Origin: Betaproteobacteria bacterium
GTDB lineage: Bacteria; Pseudomonadota; Gammaproteobacteria; Burkholderiales; Casimicrobiaceae
Direction of reading: 5' to 3'
Assembly (NCBI GenBank): GCA_016716425.1
Contig: JADJWJ010000005.1
Coordinates: 186,001-250,000 of the forward strand
Length of the DNA stretch: 64,000 bases
The notes under the pieces are model-generated. The model ran no database searches, was not told the DNA's origin, and saw only the letters and a list, made by a program, of their open reading frames with translations. Of this stretch, positions 8,112-16,651 are shown one piece after another. A program made the position numbers and the translations under genes. Every line of letters starts with the position of its first letter. Positions within the stretch are counted from its first letter, which is position 1.

Positions 8112-10913
8112 GTGAACATCCGCTCACGCATCGCCGCCGCCTTCGCTGCCATCGTCTGCGCGACCGGCGCGTTCGCACAGGGCACGCTGGTCGACGTCGT
8201 CGAGTACTACAACGCGACACTCGACCACTACTTCATCAGCTCGCTCGCGGGTGACATCGGCGCGCTCGACAGCGGTACGCTGAAGGGCTGGGCGCGCACT
8301 GGTCAGGTGTTCAAGGCCTACGACGCGCCCGCCGCGGGCACCAGCCCCGTCTGCCGCTTCTACATTCCGCCCGCGCAGGGCGACTCGCACTTCTACTCGG
8401 CCTCCCCGGCCGAGTGCGCCGAGGTCGCCGCGAAGTTCCCCTCGTTTTCCTTCGAGTCGCCGAGCGTGATGCACGTCGGCCTGCCCGACGCGGCCACCGG
8501 TGCGTGCAGCCCGGGCTGGACGCCGGTCTTCCGGCTGTGGAACAGCCGCGCCGACTCCAATCACCGCTACACGACGGACGCCGGCGTGCGCGCGGACATG
8601 CTCGCGCGCGGCTATGTCGCCGAGGGGTACGGGCCCGACGGGGTGGCGATGTGCTCGCCGAACGGAGGGGGGACGTTCGATCTGACGTTCACGTCCTCCG
8701 CGTTGATACTGATGCCGGGGGACGTGCGTGATGCGTACCTGATCGTCACGCCGCGCAACGGCTTCGCCGGCACCGTTGCCGTCACCATCGACGGGTTGCC
8801 GCCCGGTGTCACGGCGCAGATCCTCAAGGCATCGCTCACGATCGGCCCCCGTCCGGTCGCAACGAGGGTCCGCTTCACGGCATCGACATCAGCATCGCCC
8901 ACTGCAGCCGACAGTCCCGTCACGGTGCGGGGACAGGCCGACGACACGACGTCGTCGGGCACATACATCGTCGGGATCGCACCGGCTGGGGATCCGCTCG
9001 CAGTCCGTCTGCGCGCCATCGATGCGGTCGGCGAGCGAATGCAGGAGTTTGCGGCACAAGGCCTGAACGGCGGCGACCTGGTGAACGCCGTCGCAGGGTT
9101 CATGGCCACGCATCCCGACTACGCAGAGGCCGGCGCCAGCCGCAAGGATGGGACCGCGTGGGGATTGCTCAGAGACGGCGTGATGCATGTCGTCATCGCG
9201 AATCGCGACCCGGCTCCCGTCAGCGCGACGAGCATGCCGATTCCGCCGGCGCGAAAGGCGAGCGGCGATCCGGAGCTGCCCGGCGTGGCGAAGGCATATG
9301 CAATGCACGCGTTCAGCGAGTACTTCGAGCCGCAGCAGGCGGTCACCCGGATTCGCAGCTATCTCAAGAACCGGGGCTGGCACGTGTGGGAGGGTGCCGA
9401 CGGGGACGCCAGCGTACGGTCGCTCGCTCGGGTGAAGGGCGCCGGCTTCTTCTATTTCAACGGACACGGGGGCCAGGTGCAGAACAAGCTTCCCGACCCC
9501 ACAGGACTCGATGCGTGGATCTACGCCGCGATCACGTCCGAGCTCGCCGACGGCAGGCCGGATGCGGCGATCGACGCGCTGCTGAAGAAGGGGCCCGCCC
9601 TCGTGATCGCCTCGGCGTGGAACGGCTACACGCTGGAGAGCGACGGCAGCCACCTTCCCCTGACCGGGAAGTTCTACGGCATTACCAGACACTTCGTCTC
9701 GAACTTCATGCACTTCGAGAGTGACAGCGTGGTGTTCATCAACGCATGCGGCAGTGCCGACAACGGATTCATCAAGGCGTTTCACGATGCAGGCGCCGGG
9801 GTCTACCTGGGGTGGGTCGACGCCGTCACGCCGGAGGGTGCCGCATTCACGTCGGCGCCCTACATGGTCGACCGATTGGTAGGCGCCAACGCATACCCGC
9901 TCAAGGAGTCGCCTCCACAGCGTCCGTTCCCCCTCGACAAGGTGGTGGCGGACATGGCCAGGAAGGGGCTCAAGCAGGACTCCAAGAGCGGCAGCGCGCT
10001 CGGCGTGTACCCCAACGCGGGGTCAACGGCCCAGCCGATCCTCGCGCCCTCGATCCAGTACGTTACGGTCGACGAGTGGGAGGGCCTGCTGACGTTGACC
10101 GGTGATTTCGGCTCGCCGACGCCCAAGGTCACCGTCGGCGGACGCGAACTCAACCTCAAACAATGGTCGAATTCGAAGATCGTTGCAGAACTCCCATCCT
10201 CAGGCGCCGGGTCCAGCGGAGACGTCATCGTCGAGGTCCAGGGCATCAGGAGCAACGCACGCCAGCTCACGAAATGGACGATCCCATTGGCCTACCAGTG
10301 GCTCGACTGGGAGCGAAAGAAGGGCCTGAAAATCGAGGGAGACGGCAAGGTCATCTTCCGCGCCGACGTCGGCGGGTACCGGCTGGAGCCGGCCGAGCAG
10401 CCGCGTTACTTGGTTCGGGGCGGAGTGTCCAACCGCGAGAGCTCGCTGAAAGTCACGGCGTCGGGCACCCACTCCGACGGAAGCTGCACGTATACTGCTT
10501 CCGGGTCGGAGGAATACTACTCCCCCGCCAGACTCGGGGCCTTACTCAGCACCGTGTTACAGAGTTACCTCAGTCTCGACACGGAGCAGCGGCGGGCGAG
10601 CGTGGGGTTGGCGTTGGGGGGCATAGACCTGGCTACCGAGTACACGCGGTCGGGCACAGACTGCAAGTATGGGCCCCATCAAATGACTCCGTTGGTGGGC
10701 TTCCTGGACGGCTCGATGGAGTTTCCCGCTGACCAGTCCGAGGATCCGGACACCCTGCCCCTTCCCGCAATTCACTTTACCGTGGACAAGAACTTCACGT
10801 TCCCCGCCATCGTCGGGAAGGGAGGCGGTGTCGCTTACGAAGGAGTGAGGGTTTCCTGGCCGGTCGTGGCCGCCGAATCGCCGCCGCGGGACACGCCCGA
10901 CGCGGGCAAGTGA
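8112..10913 (+). CDS. Secreted DUF5648 protein with clan CD-like His/Cys pair and IPT/TIG-like domain (paralogue 1)
   Basis: The product has 933 residues. The start is GTG 8112 with AGGAGA upstream; the signal peptide ends at ATGAFAQG. Residues about 25-185 match the DUF5648-type lectin-like domain (VVEYYNATLDHYFISS, DSHFYSASPAEC, NSRADSNHRYTT). Residues about 190-290 form a beta-sandwich. Residues about 390-610 contain FFYFNGHGG (His452) and VVFINACGSAD (Cys546), followed by a YLGW strand; this His-Gly plus Ala-Cys arrangement is typical of clan CD cysteine peptidases and CHAT/C25-like folds. An IPT/TIG-like region follows near 665-740, then an unassigned tail. Peptidase function is inferred from motif spacing only. 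The gene has a SARP-type operator and a tandem paralogue. Confidence 0.75.
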   Translation: MNIRSRIAAAFAAIVCATGAFAQGTLVDVVEYYNATLDHYFISSLAGDIGALDSGTLKGWARTGQVFKAYDAPAAGTSPVCRFYIPPAQGDSHFYSASPAECAEVAAKFPSFSFESPSVMHVGLPDAATGACSPGWTPVFRLWNSRADSNHRYTTDAGVRADMLARGYVAEGYGPDGVAMCSPNGGGTFDLTFTSSALILMPGDVRDAYLIVTPRNGFAGTVAVTIDGLPPGVTAQILKASLTIGPRPVATRVRFTASTSASPTAADSPVTVRGQADDTTSSGTYIVGIAPAGDPLAVRLRAIDAVGERMQEFAAQGLNGGDLVNAVAGFMATHPDYAEAGASRKDGTAWGLLRDGVMHVVIANRDPAPVSATSMPIPPARKASGDPELPGVAKAYAMHAFSEYFEPQQAVTRIRSYLKNRGWHVWEGADGDASVRSLARVKGAGFFYFNGHGGQVQNKLPDPTGLDAWIYAAITSELADGRPDAAIDALLKKGPALVIASAWNGYTLESDGSHLPLTGKFYGITRHFVSNFMHFESDSVVFINACGSADNGFIKAFHDAGAGVYLGWVDAVTPEGAAFTSAPYMVDRLVGANAYPLKESPPQRPFPLDKVVADMARKGLKQDSKSGSALGVYPNAGSTAQPILAPSIQYVTVDEWEGLLTLTGDFGSPTPKVTVGGRELNLKQWSNSKIVAELPSSGAGSSGDVIVEVQGIRSNARQLTKWTIPLAYQWLDWERKKGLKIEGDGKVIFRADVGGYRLEPAEQPRYLVRGGVSNRESSLKVTASGTHSDGSCTYTASGSEEYYSPARLGALLSTVLQSYLSLDTEQRRASVGLALGGIDLATEYTRSGTDCKYGPHQMTPLVGFLDGSMEFPADQSEDPDTLPLPAIHFTVDKNFTFPAIVGKGGGVAYEGVRVSWPVVAAESPPRDTPDAGK

Positions 10914-10999
10914 TCGCCGCACAGTTGCGATCGCCGACATCTCGCCGCGAACCGCCCGGGCGACGACCCGCGTCGGACGGAGCGTGCCCGCCCCCCGTC

Positions 11000-11337
11000 G
11001 AGCGCGTCGGCGATCTCTCGCAGCGACGCCACGTTGTGCACCGGCAGGAGCTCGTCGACCTACGGCAGGATCGCCCGGATGCCCGCCGGCCGCACCTCGA
11101 ACCCCGCGAAGCGCAGCAACGGATTGAGCCAGATGAGGCGCGCGGCGGACTTCGCGAGCCGCTCGACTTCGAACGCGAGGCCCTCCCTTCGGCGTCGAGG
11201 CCGTCGCTGATCAGCAGCACGACGGCGTTCTGGCCCAGCACGCGCCGCGACCAGCGACGGTTGAACTCGGCGAGGCACGCGCCGATGCGCGTGCCGCCCG
11301 CCAGGTCGGCGACCGACGCCGCGACCTTTGCGAGCAC
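11000..11337 (-). pseudogene. Truncated coxE-like (vWA) gene fragment at the duplication junction
   Basis: The minus-strand reading matches the C-terminal part of the intact vWA gene at 14369-15619: AGGTRIGAC-AEFNRRWSRR, then VVLLISDGLDA, then RLIWLNPLL and HNVASL in shifted frames. It lacks the N-terminal two thirds, including the DxSxS metal site, and has lost its frame near 11185 and 11065. It fills most of the 578-bp space between the two secreted paralogues and is best explained as a relic of the tandem duplication. Confidence 0.8.
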
Positions 11338-11399
11338 AGCACGCGAGCGGGGCCCGTCATCGGGCGCGGCGTCGCGCCGCCAGGCACGTCCGCAGTCGT

Positions 11400-11432
11400 G
11401 TAACGGCGGTGTAACGCCCGGCCGCCCATCAT
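11400..11432 (+). promoter_or_regulatory. Putative SARP operator and promoter of DUF5648-peptidase paralogue 2
   Basis: GTAACGGCGGT (11400-11410) and GTAACGCCCGG (11411-11421) repeat with an 11-bp period. CATCAT (11427-11432) follows after five bases. The start codon at 11492 lies about 60 bp beyond. Although neighbouring sequence has diverged from the paralogue 1 promoter, the repeat spacing and the distance to the hexamer are kept, which suggests selection for the site. Confidence 0.55.
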
Positions 11433-11491
11433 CACTCGCGACGCATCCCAGACGGACGCGTCCCCGGAGAAGACAACGTCAGGAGAACGTC

Positions 11492-14304
11492 GTGAATATC
11501 CGCTCGCGCATCGCCGCCGCCTTCGCCGCCTTCGCCTGTGCGACCGGCGCGTTCGCGCAGGGCTCGCTGGTCGACGTCGTCGAGTACTACAACGCGACAC
11601 TCGACCACTACTTCATCATCAGCTCGCTCGCGGGCGACATCAACGCGCTCGACAGCGGCGCGCTCAGGGGATGGACGCGCACCGGCCAGGTGTTCAAGGC
11701 GTACGACGCGCCCGCCGCGGGCACGAGCCCCGTCTGTCGCTTCTACCTTCCCCCGCGTCGGGCGACTCGCACTTCTACTCGGCATCGCCCACCGAATGCG
11801 CGGAAGTCAGCGCGAAGTTCCCGGCGTTCTCGTACGAGTCGCCGGGCGTGATGCACGTCGGGCTGCCCGACGCGGCCACCGGCGCGTGCAGCCCCGGCTG
11901 GGCGCCGGTCTACCGGCTGTGGAACAGCCGCGCCGACTCCAACCACCGCTATACGACGGACCGCGCGACCCGGTCGGCCATGCTGGCCTTGGGCTACGTG
12001 GCGGAGGGCTACGGACCGGACGGCGTGGCAATGTGCACGCCGGAGGCCGGGGGCGCGTTCGAGCTCACGTTTACGTCCGCCTCGTTGCTGCTCATGCCCG
12101 GCGACACGGGCTATGTCTACGCCATCGTCACGCCGCGCAACGGCTTCAGCGGTCCCGTCGCGGTCACCGTGAACGGCCTCCCGGCCGGGGTCTCAGTGCA
12201 GTTGGACCCCCCGACGCTGCTTGTCGGTTCGGGGCCTGCGGTGACCACGATTCGCTTGACGGCGGCGGCATCCGCTGCGCCCACGCCTGCGGTCAGCATG
12301 GTCTCGGTGAGCGGCGTCGGGACCGGCACCGAGACGTCGGCCATGTACTCCGTCGGCATCGCGCCCGCCGGCGATCCGATCGCGACCCGGTTGCGCGCGA
12401 TGGATGCGGTCGGCACGCGCTTCCAGTCGCTCGCCGCGCAAGGGCTGCGCGCCGGCGACCTGGTGCAGGCCGTCGCGGACTTCATGGCCGCGCACCCTGA
12501 CTACAAGGAGGCCGGCGCCAGCCACAAGGACGGAACCGCATGGGGCCTGCTGAGAGATGGCGTCATGCACGTGATTTTCGCGAATCGATCGCCGGCTCCG
12601 GTCAGCGCGGCCAACATGCCGATCGCACCGGACCGGAAGAACGCCGGGCATCCGGAAGTTCCGGGCGCCACGAAGGCGCACGTGATGCACGCCTTCACCG
12701 ACCAGTTCGAGGCGCAGACCGCGGTCACCCGCATACGGGGCCACCTCAAGAGCCGGGGCTGGAGCGTTTGGCAGGGTGCGGACGGCGACGCCAACGTGCG
12801 GACACTCGCACAGGTGAAGGGCGACGGCTTCTTCTACATCAACGCACACGGCGGATCGGCGCGGAACTACCTCGCACCGCCCGGCCCGGTGGACGCGATG
12901 ATCTACACCATCCTGACGTCCCAGTTCGCCGACGGTGTTCCCGACCAGGCAATCGCGGAGTTGCTGGGCAAGGGCCCCCGGCTGGTGTACGGCACGGCGT
13001 TCAACGGATACTCGGTCCGCGTCGAAGGCGTCGACGTGCCCCTTTCCGCCCGCTACTACGGGATCACCCAGCACTTCGTCTCGGACTTCATGCAGTTCGA
13101 AGACGACAGTGTCGTCTTCATCAACGTCTGCGGGAGCGCCGATGCCGGGATGGCCGCGGCGTTTCACTCCGCAGGCGCCGCGGTCTACCTGGGGTGGAAC
13201 GGTGTTGTCACGGTCGAAGGCGCCGCCTTCAAGTCTGCGCCCTTCTTCGTGGACCGCATGGTGGGCGCGAACCAGCACGAGCCCAAAGAGTCGCCCCCGC
13301 AGCGCCCGTTTCCGTACGACCTCGTCCTGGCGGACATGGCCAAGAGAGGGCTGACGAAGGATTCGTCGAGCGGCGCCACGCTGGTCGCCTCTCGCAAAGC
13401 GGACTCCGTACATTCGCCGATCCTCGCGCCCTCGATCCAGTACGTGACGGTCGACGAGCTGAAGGGAGAGTTGACGCTGACCGGGATCTTCGGCTCCAAG
13501 GCGGGCAAAGTCACGGTGGGCGGCACCGAACTTGCGGTCGCGGCCGACGACTGGAAGACGACCAGGATCCTCGCCAAAGGCCTTCGTTACACCGGCGACG
13601 GATCGAACGGCGACGTGATCGTGGAGGTCGCAGGCGTGAAGAGCAATGCGCGCCAACTCAGCGAATGGGTGATTCCGCTTGCCTACGACTGGACGAATTA
13701 TATCGACAGCCCTGGACTGAAGATCGCGGGCACGGGGCAGCTCCGCTTCCGCGCCGATGTCGGTGGCTACCGGCTGGAGCCCGCCGAGAAGCTTCGCTAC
13801 AAGGTCCAGTTCCCGATCCTGCACCGGGACGGCAAGCTTGGTCTCACGGCCTCGGGCAGCTTTACGAGCCAGAAATGCACGTACACGGCGTCGGGTTCGG
13901 ACGACTACTACTCTTCCGCGAGGCCGGGTGCCCCGCTCGGCCCCCTGCTGGTCAGCATGCTCAGGATCGACGTCGAGCGCCAGCAGGCCAATCTCCACCT
14001 GAACCTGGGAAACCAATTCACAGGGAGTTTGAGTTATCAGGTGTCGGGAGTCGGATGCAGTTTCCCGCCTGCCCCCATGACTCCGATGATCGGCAAACTC
14101 GACGACTACGTGCTGTTTGCGGCGGACGCGTCGGAGCAACCGCAGTTCGTTCCGCTCCCTGCGCTCAATCTGTCGTTGAACAACGATGTCGCACTTCCAT
14201 CGATCGTCAGGGAGGACAAGAGCTTCGGCGGCACCATCCGGATTTCGTCGCCGTCCGTGACGCCGATCGCGCCGCCGCGAGACGCACCCGACGCCGGCAA
14301 GTAG
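11492..14304 (+). CDS. Secreted DUF5648 protein with clan CD-like motif (paralogue 2), one frameshift near 11752
   Basis: Paralogue of the 8112 gene with the same GTG start, ribosome-binding site and signal peptide (ATGAFAQG). The frame runs to about 11752, where a run of five C breaks it; with six C the reading is FYLPPASGDSHFYSA and continues to 14304. A three-base repeat gives FIISSLAG instead of FISSLAG. The DUF5648 domain, beta-sandwich, FFYINAHGG (His) and VVFINVCGSAD (Cys), YLGW and IPT/TIG-like regions are all present, so the putative catalytic pair is kept while the Ala before Cys is Val. The downstream coding sequence is intact and under apparent constraint, so the frameshift may be a homopolymer error. 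It converges on coxE with a hairpin between. Confidence 0.7.
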
Positions 14305-14335
14305 CCGTCGCACGGGGCGGGCGGCCGTCCGAACG

Positions 14336-14367
14336 CACGCCACGACCGCGTTCGCGATCGTGGCGTG
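14336..14367. terminator. Bidirectional hairpin between paralogue 2 and coxE-like gene
   Basis: CACGCCACGA (14336-14345) pairs perfectly with TCGTGGCGTG (14358-14367), and the inner CGCG copies around a TT loop also pair. It lies exactly between the stop codons of two convergent genes, as expected for a shared terminator. There is no T-run. Confidence 0.6.
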
Positions 14368-14368
14368 A

Positions 14369-15619
14369 TCAGGCCGCCGGCAACCAGGCGTCGCTCGTGG
14401 TCCGCCTTGCATTGCGCGGGCGCCGCACCTCGAGCGCCGCCGAGATGTCGGTCAGCGACGCCACGTTGTGCACCGGCAGGAATTCGTCGACGTAGGGGAG
14501 AATGGCCCGAATGCCCGCCGGCCGCGCCTCGAAGCCCGGATAGCGCAGCAGCGGATTGAGCCAGATCAGCCGCGCGCAGGACTTGGCGAGCCGCTCGACC
14601 TCGAACGCGAGCCCGACGCCCGCGTCGGCGTCGAGTCCGTCGCTGATGAGGAGCACCGCCGCGTTCTGCCCGAGCAGCCGCCGCGACCAGCGGCGGTTGA
14701 ACTCGGCCATGCACGCGCCGATGCGCGTGCCGCCCGCCCAGTCGTCGACGGCCGCCGCGACGCGCTCGAGCGCGACGTCGACGTCGCGGTGGCGCAAGTG
14801 CCGCGTGATGTTGGTGAGCCGCGTGCCGAACACCAGTGTGTGCACGCGGTGACGGTCGTTGGTGATCGCGTGCAGGAAGTGCAGCAGCATCCGCGCGTAG
14901 CGATCCATCGAGCCCGAGATGTCGCACAGCACGACGAGCGGCGGCGGCCGGCGCGTGCGTGCGCGGTACGCGAGCGGCGCCACGGCGCCGGCGGCGCCGG
15001 TCATCGCGCGCATCGTCGCGCGCAGGTCTACGCGCGCGCCGCGGCGCGCCGCGCGCGTGCGGCGCTGCGGCCGCTCCGGCAGCGGCAGCGTGAGGCGCGC
15101 GAGCATCGCCTTCACTTGCGCAAGTTCTTCGGCGGTCATCGTCGCGAAGTCCTTCTGCTGCAGGATCTCGCGCGGGGAGAACGTGAACGCGGCGTCGAGG
15201 TCGACCTCGTCCTCGTCGTCCGCGCGCGCCTCCGGCGCCTTCGGCGGCAGCATCGCCTGCGCGAGCCGCGCCGGCAGGTCGAGCGGCGGCGCCTCCTCGC
15301 CGGTGCGTCCCAGCACGCGCGGCAGCTGCGCGGCGACGAGCTTCTCGAGATGCTTCGGGTTGCGCCAGAAGAGGTCGAACGCCTGCTCGAACAGCACGAG
15401 ATGCTCGTGCCGGGACACGAGCACGGCGGCGAGCGCCTCGCGGAAGTCCGTGCGGTGGGCCACGCCGACCGCCTCGACGGCGGCGATCGCATCGATCACC
15501 TTCGCCGGCCCGACCGGCAGGCCCACCGCGCGCAGCACGCGGACGAAGTAGAGGACGTTCTCGGCGAGCCGCCCGCGCGGCAGCAGCATCGCCCCGCCGC
15601 GCGGTCCGGGGCCGATCAC
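14369..15619 (-). CDS. vWA-domain protein, CoxE-like
   Basis: The product has 416 residues. The N-terminal helical part (LAENVLYFVRVLRAVGLPVG, EQAFDLFWRNPKHLEKL) and an acidic linker precede a vWA domain with an intact MIDAS: DISGSM, then Thr in AGGTRIGAC, then SDGLD. This is the CoxE type (COG3552), which works with a CoxD/MoxR-type ATPase; in CO-oxidising bacteria that pair matures the Mo-Cu active site of CO dehydrogenase. GTG 15619 was chosen because GGAGGG lies 9 nt upstream and it overlaps the ATPase stop as GTGA; ATG 15589 is the alternative. A form II CO-dehydrogenase-like operon lies 12 kb away, so the pair may serve that enzyme. Confidence 0.8.
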   Translation of the reverse strand: MIGPGPRGGAMLLPRGRLAENVLYFVRVLRAVGLPVGPAKVIDAIAAVEAVGVAHRTDFREALAAVLVSRHEHLVLFEQAFDLFWRNPKHLEKLVAAQLPRVLGRTGEEAPPLDLPARLAQAMLPPKAPEARADDEDEVDLDAAFTFSPREILQQKDFATMTAEELAQVKAMLARLTLPLPERPQRRTRAARRGARVDLRATMRAMTGAAGAVAPLAYRARTRRPPPLVVLCDISGSMDRYARMLLHFLHAITNDRHRVHTLVFGTRLTNITRHLRHRDVDVALERVAAAVDDWAGGTRIGACMAEFNRRWSRRLLGQNAAVLLISDGLDADAGVGLAFEVERLAKSCARLIWLNPLLRYPGFEARPAGIRAILPYVDEFLPVHNVASLTDISAALEVRRPRNARRTTSDAWLPAA

Positions 15620-16545
15620 AACCGGATGCCCTCCGCCTGCACGTCGGCAACGATCTTCGCCGCAACGTCTGGTGTGAGCGCTCCGACGTCGTCCTGGTAC
15701 TTGAGCAGCACGCCGATCGTGTCGGCGACCGTCTGCGGGTCGAGCGCGACGCGGTCGAGCGCGATCAGCGCTTCGGCCCAGTCGAGCGTCTCGGCCACAC
15801 CCGGCGCCTTGAACAGATCCATCGACCGCAGCCGCTGCGTGAACGCGACGACCTCGCGCGCCAGCCGCTCCGGCGCGCGCGGACACTTGCGGCGCACGAT
15901 CGCGAGCTCGGAAAGCGCGTCCGGGTAGTCGACCCAGTGGTAGAGGCAGCGCCGCTTGATCGCGTCGTGGATCTCGCGCGTGCGGTTCGACGTGATCACG
16001 ACGACGGGCGGCACTTGCGCGCGCACGACACCCAGCTCGGGGATCGACACCTGGAAGTCCGACAGCACTTCGAGCAAGTACGCCTCGAACGGCTCGTCGG
16101 TGCGGTCGAGCTCGTCGATCAGCAGCACCGGCGGCGCGCCGTCGTCCGGGTCGATCGCCTGCAGCAGCGGGCGCTTGAGCAGGAACGCCCGCGTGAAGAT
16201 ATCGTGCGCGAGCGCCTCGCGGGCGACGCCGCCGGCGGCCTCGGCGAGCCGGATCTCGATCATCTGCCGCGGGTAGTTCCACTCGTAGACGGCGGCGGCG
16301 GTGTCGAGGCCTTCGTAGCACTGCAGCCGGACGAGGGGCCGCGCGAGGCCCGCCGCCAGCACCTTCGCGATTTCGGTCTTGCCCACACCCGCTTCCCCTT
16401 CGAGGAACAACGGCCGCCCCAGTTTCAGGGCGAGAAAGACGGCGGTGGCGAGCCGGCGGTCGGCGACGTAATCCTGCGCGGTCAGCAGGTCCAACGTGGC
16501 GTCGACGGTGGCGGGTGGCGGGCGTGGGGCGGGCGGCGCGGGCAT
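15616..16545 (-). CDS. MoxR/CoxD-type AAA+ ATPase
   Basis: The product has about 309 residues. Walker A is GEAGVGKTE, Walker B is VLLIDELDR, sensor 1 is VVVITSNRTRE and an arginine-rich sensor 2 region follows (AIKRRCLYHWVDYP). This is the MoxR pattern. MoxR ATPases act as chaperones with vWA partners to insert metals or assemble complexes, and the coxE-like gene overlaps its stop codon. The Met at 16545 sits closer to the conserved start (ATVDATLDLLTAQDYVADRR) than the Met at 16581; neither has a good ribosome-binding site. NorQ/NirQ was considered because nir genes are adjacent, but the CoxE-type partner argues for the CoxD-like role. Confidence 0.8.
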   Translation of the reverse strand: MPAPPAPRPPPATVDATLDLLTAQDYVADRRLATAVFLALKLGRPLFLEGEAGVGKTEIAKVLAAGLARPLVRLQCYEGLDTAAAVYEWNYPRQMIEIRLAEAAGGVAREALAHDIFTRAFLLKRPLLQAIDPDDGAPPVLLIDELDRTDEPFEAYLLEVLSDFQVSIPELGVVRAQVPPVVVITSNRTREIHDAIKRRCLYHWVDYPDALSELAIVRRKCPRAPERLAREVVAFTQRLRSMDLFKAPGVAETLDWAEALIALDRVALDPQTVADTIGVLLKYQDDVGALTPDVAAKIVADVQAEGIRL

Positions 16546-16651
16546 GGCGGGACGCGGGACCGGGTGGCAAACGCCAAGCATAGCAAGTGTCCCGCCCGCG
16601 TACCGCAGGCGGCAGACCGGCCGCCGCGAAGCACGGCCGGCGAAGGCGCGC

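Larger units (their letters stand above)
7968..14770. repeat. Tandem duplication of about 3.4 kb (operator + secreted paralogue + 3' part of coxE)
   Basis: Unit 1 runs from the operator at 7968 through paralogue 1 into a coxE-like fragment ending near 11340. Unit 2 runs from the operator at 11400 through paralogue 2 into the matching part of the intact coxE-like gene near 14770. Each unit is about 3370 bp. Promoter repeats, ribosome-binding site, coding region and coxE part occur in the same order and orientation. The sequences are clearly diverged, so the event is not recent. The junction lies at about 11340-11398. Confidence 0.8.

Noticed and set aside
11748..11756. The C run as a phase-variation switch of paralogue 2
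   Set aside because: Five C is too short for typical slipped-strand switching, and similar single-base indels occur in unrelated genes in this window. An error or ordinary mutation is more likely.
7968..14304. A phage or integrative element carrying the DUF5648 genes
   Set aside because: No integrase, transposase, tRNA target or terminal repeats flank the region. A simple tandem duplication explains the structure.
14369..16545. NorD/NorQ-type activation genes for nitric oxide reductase
   Set aside because: The adjacent nir cluster made this tempting, but the vWA protein has the CoxE-type N-terminus and spacing and no nor genes are present.
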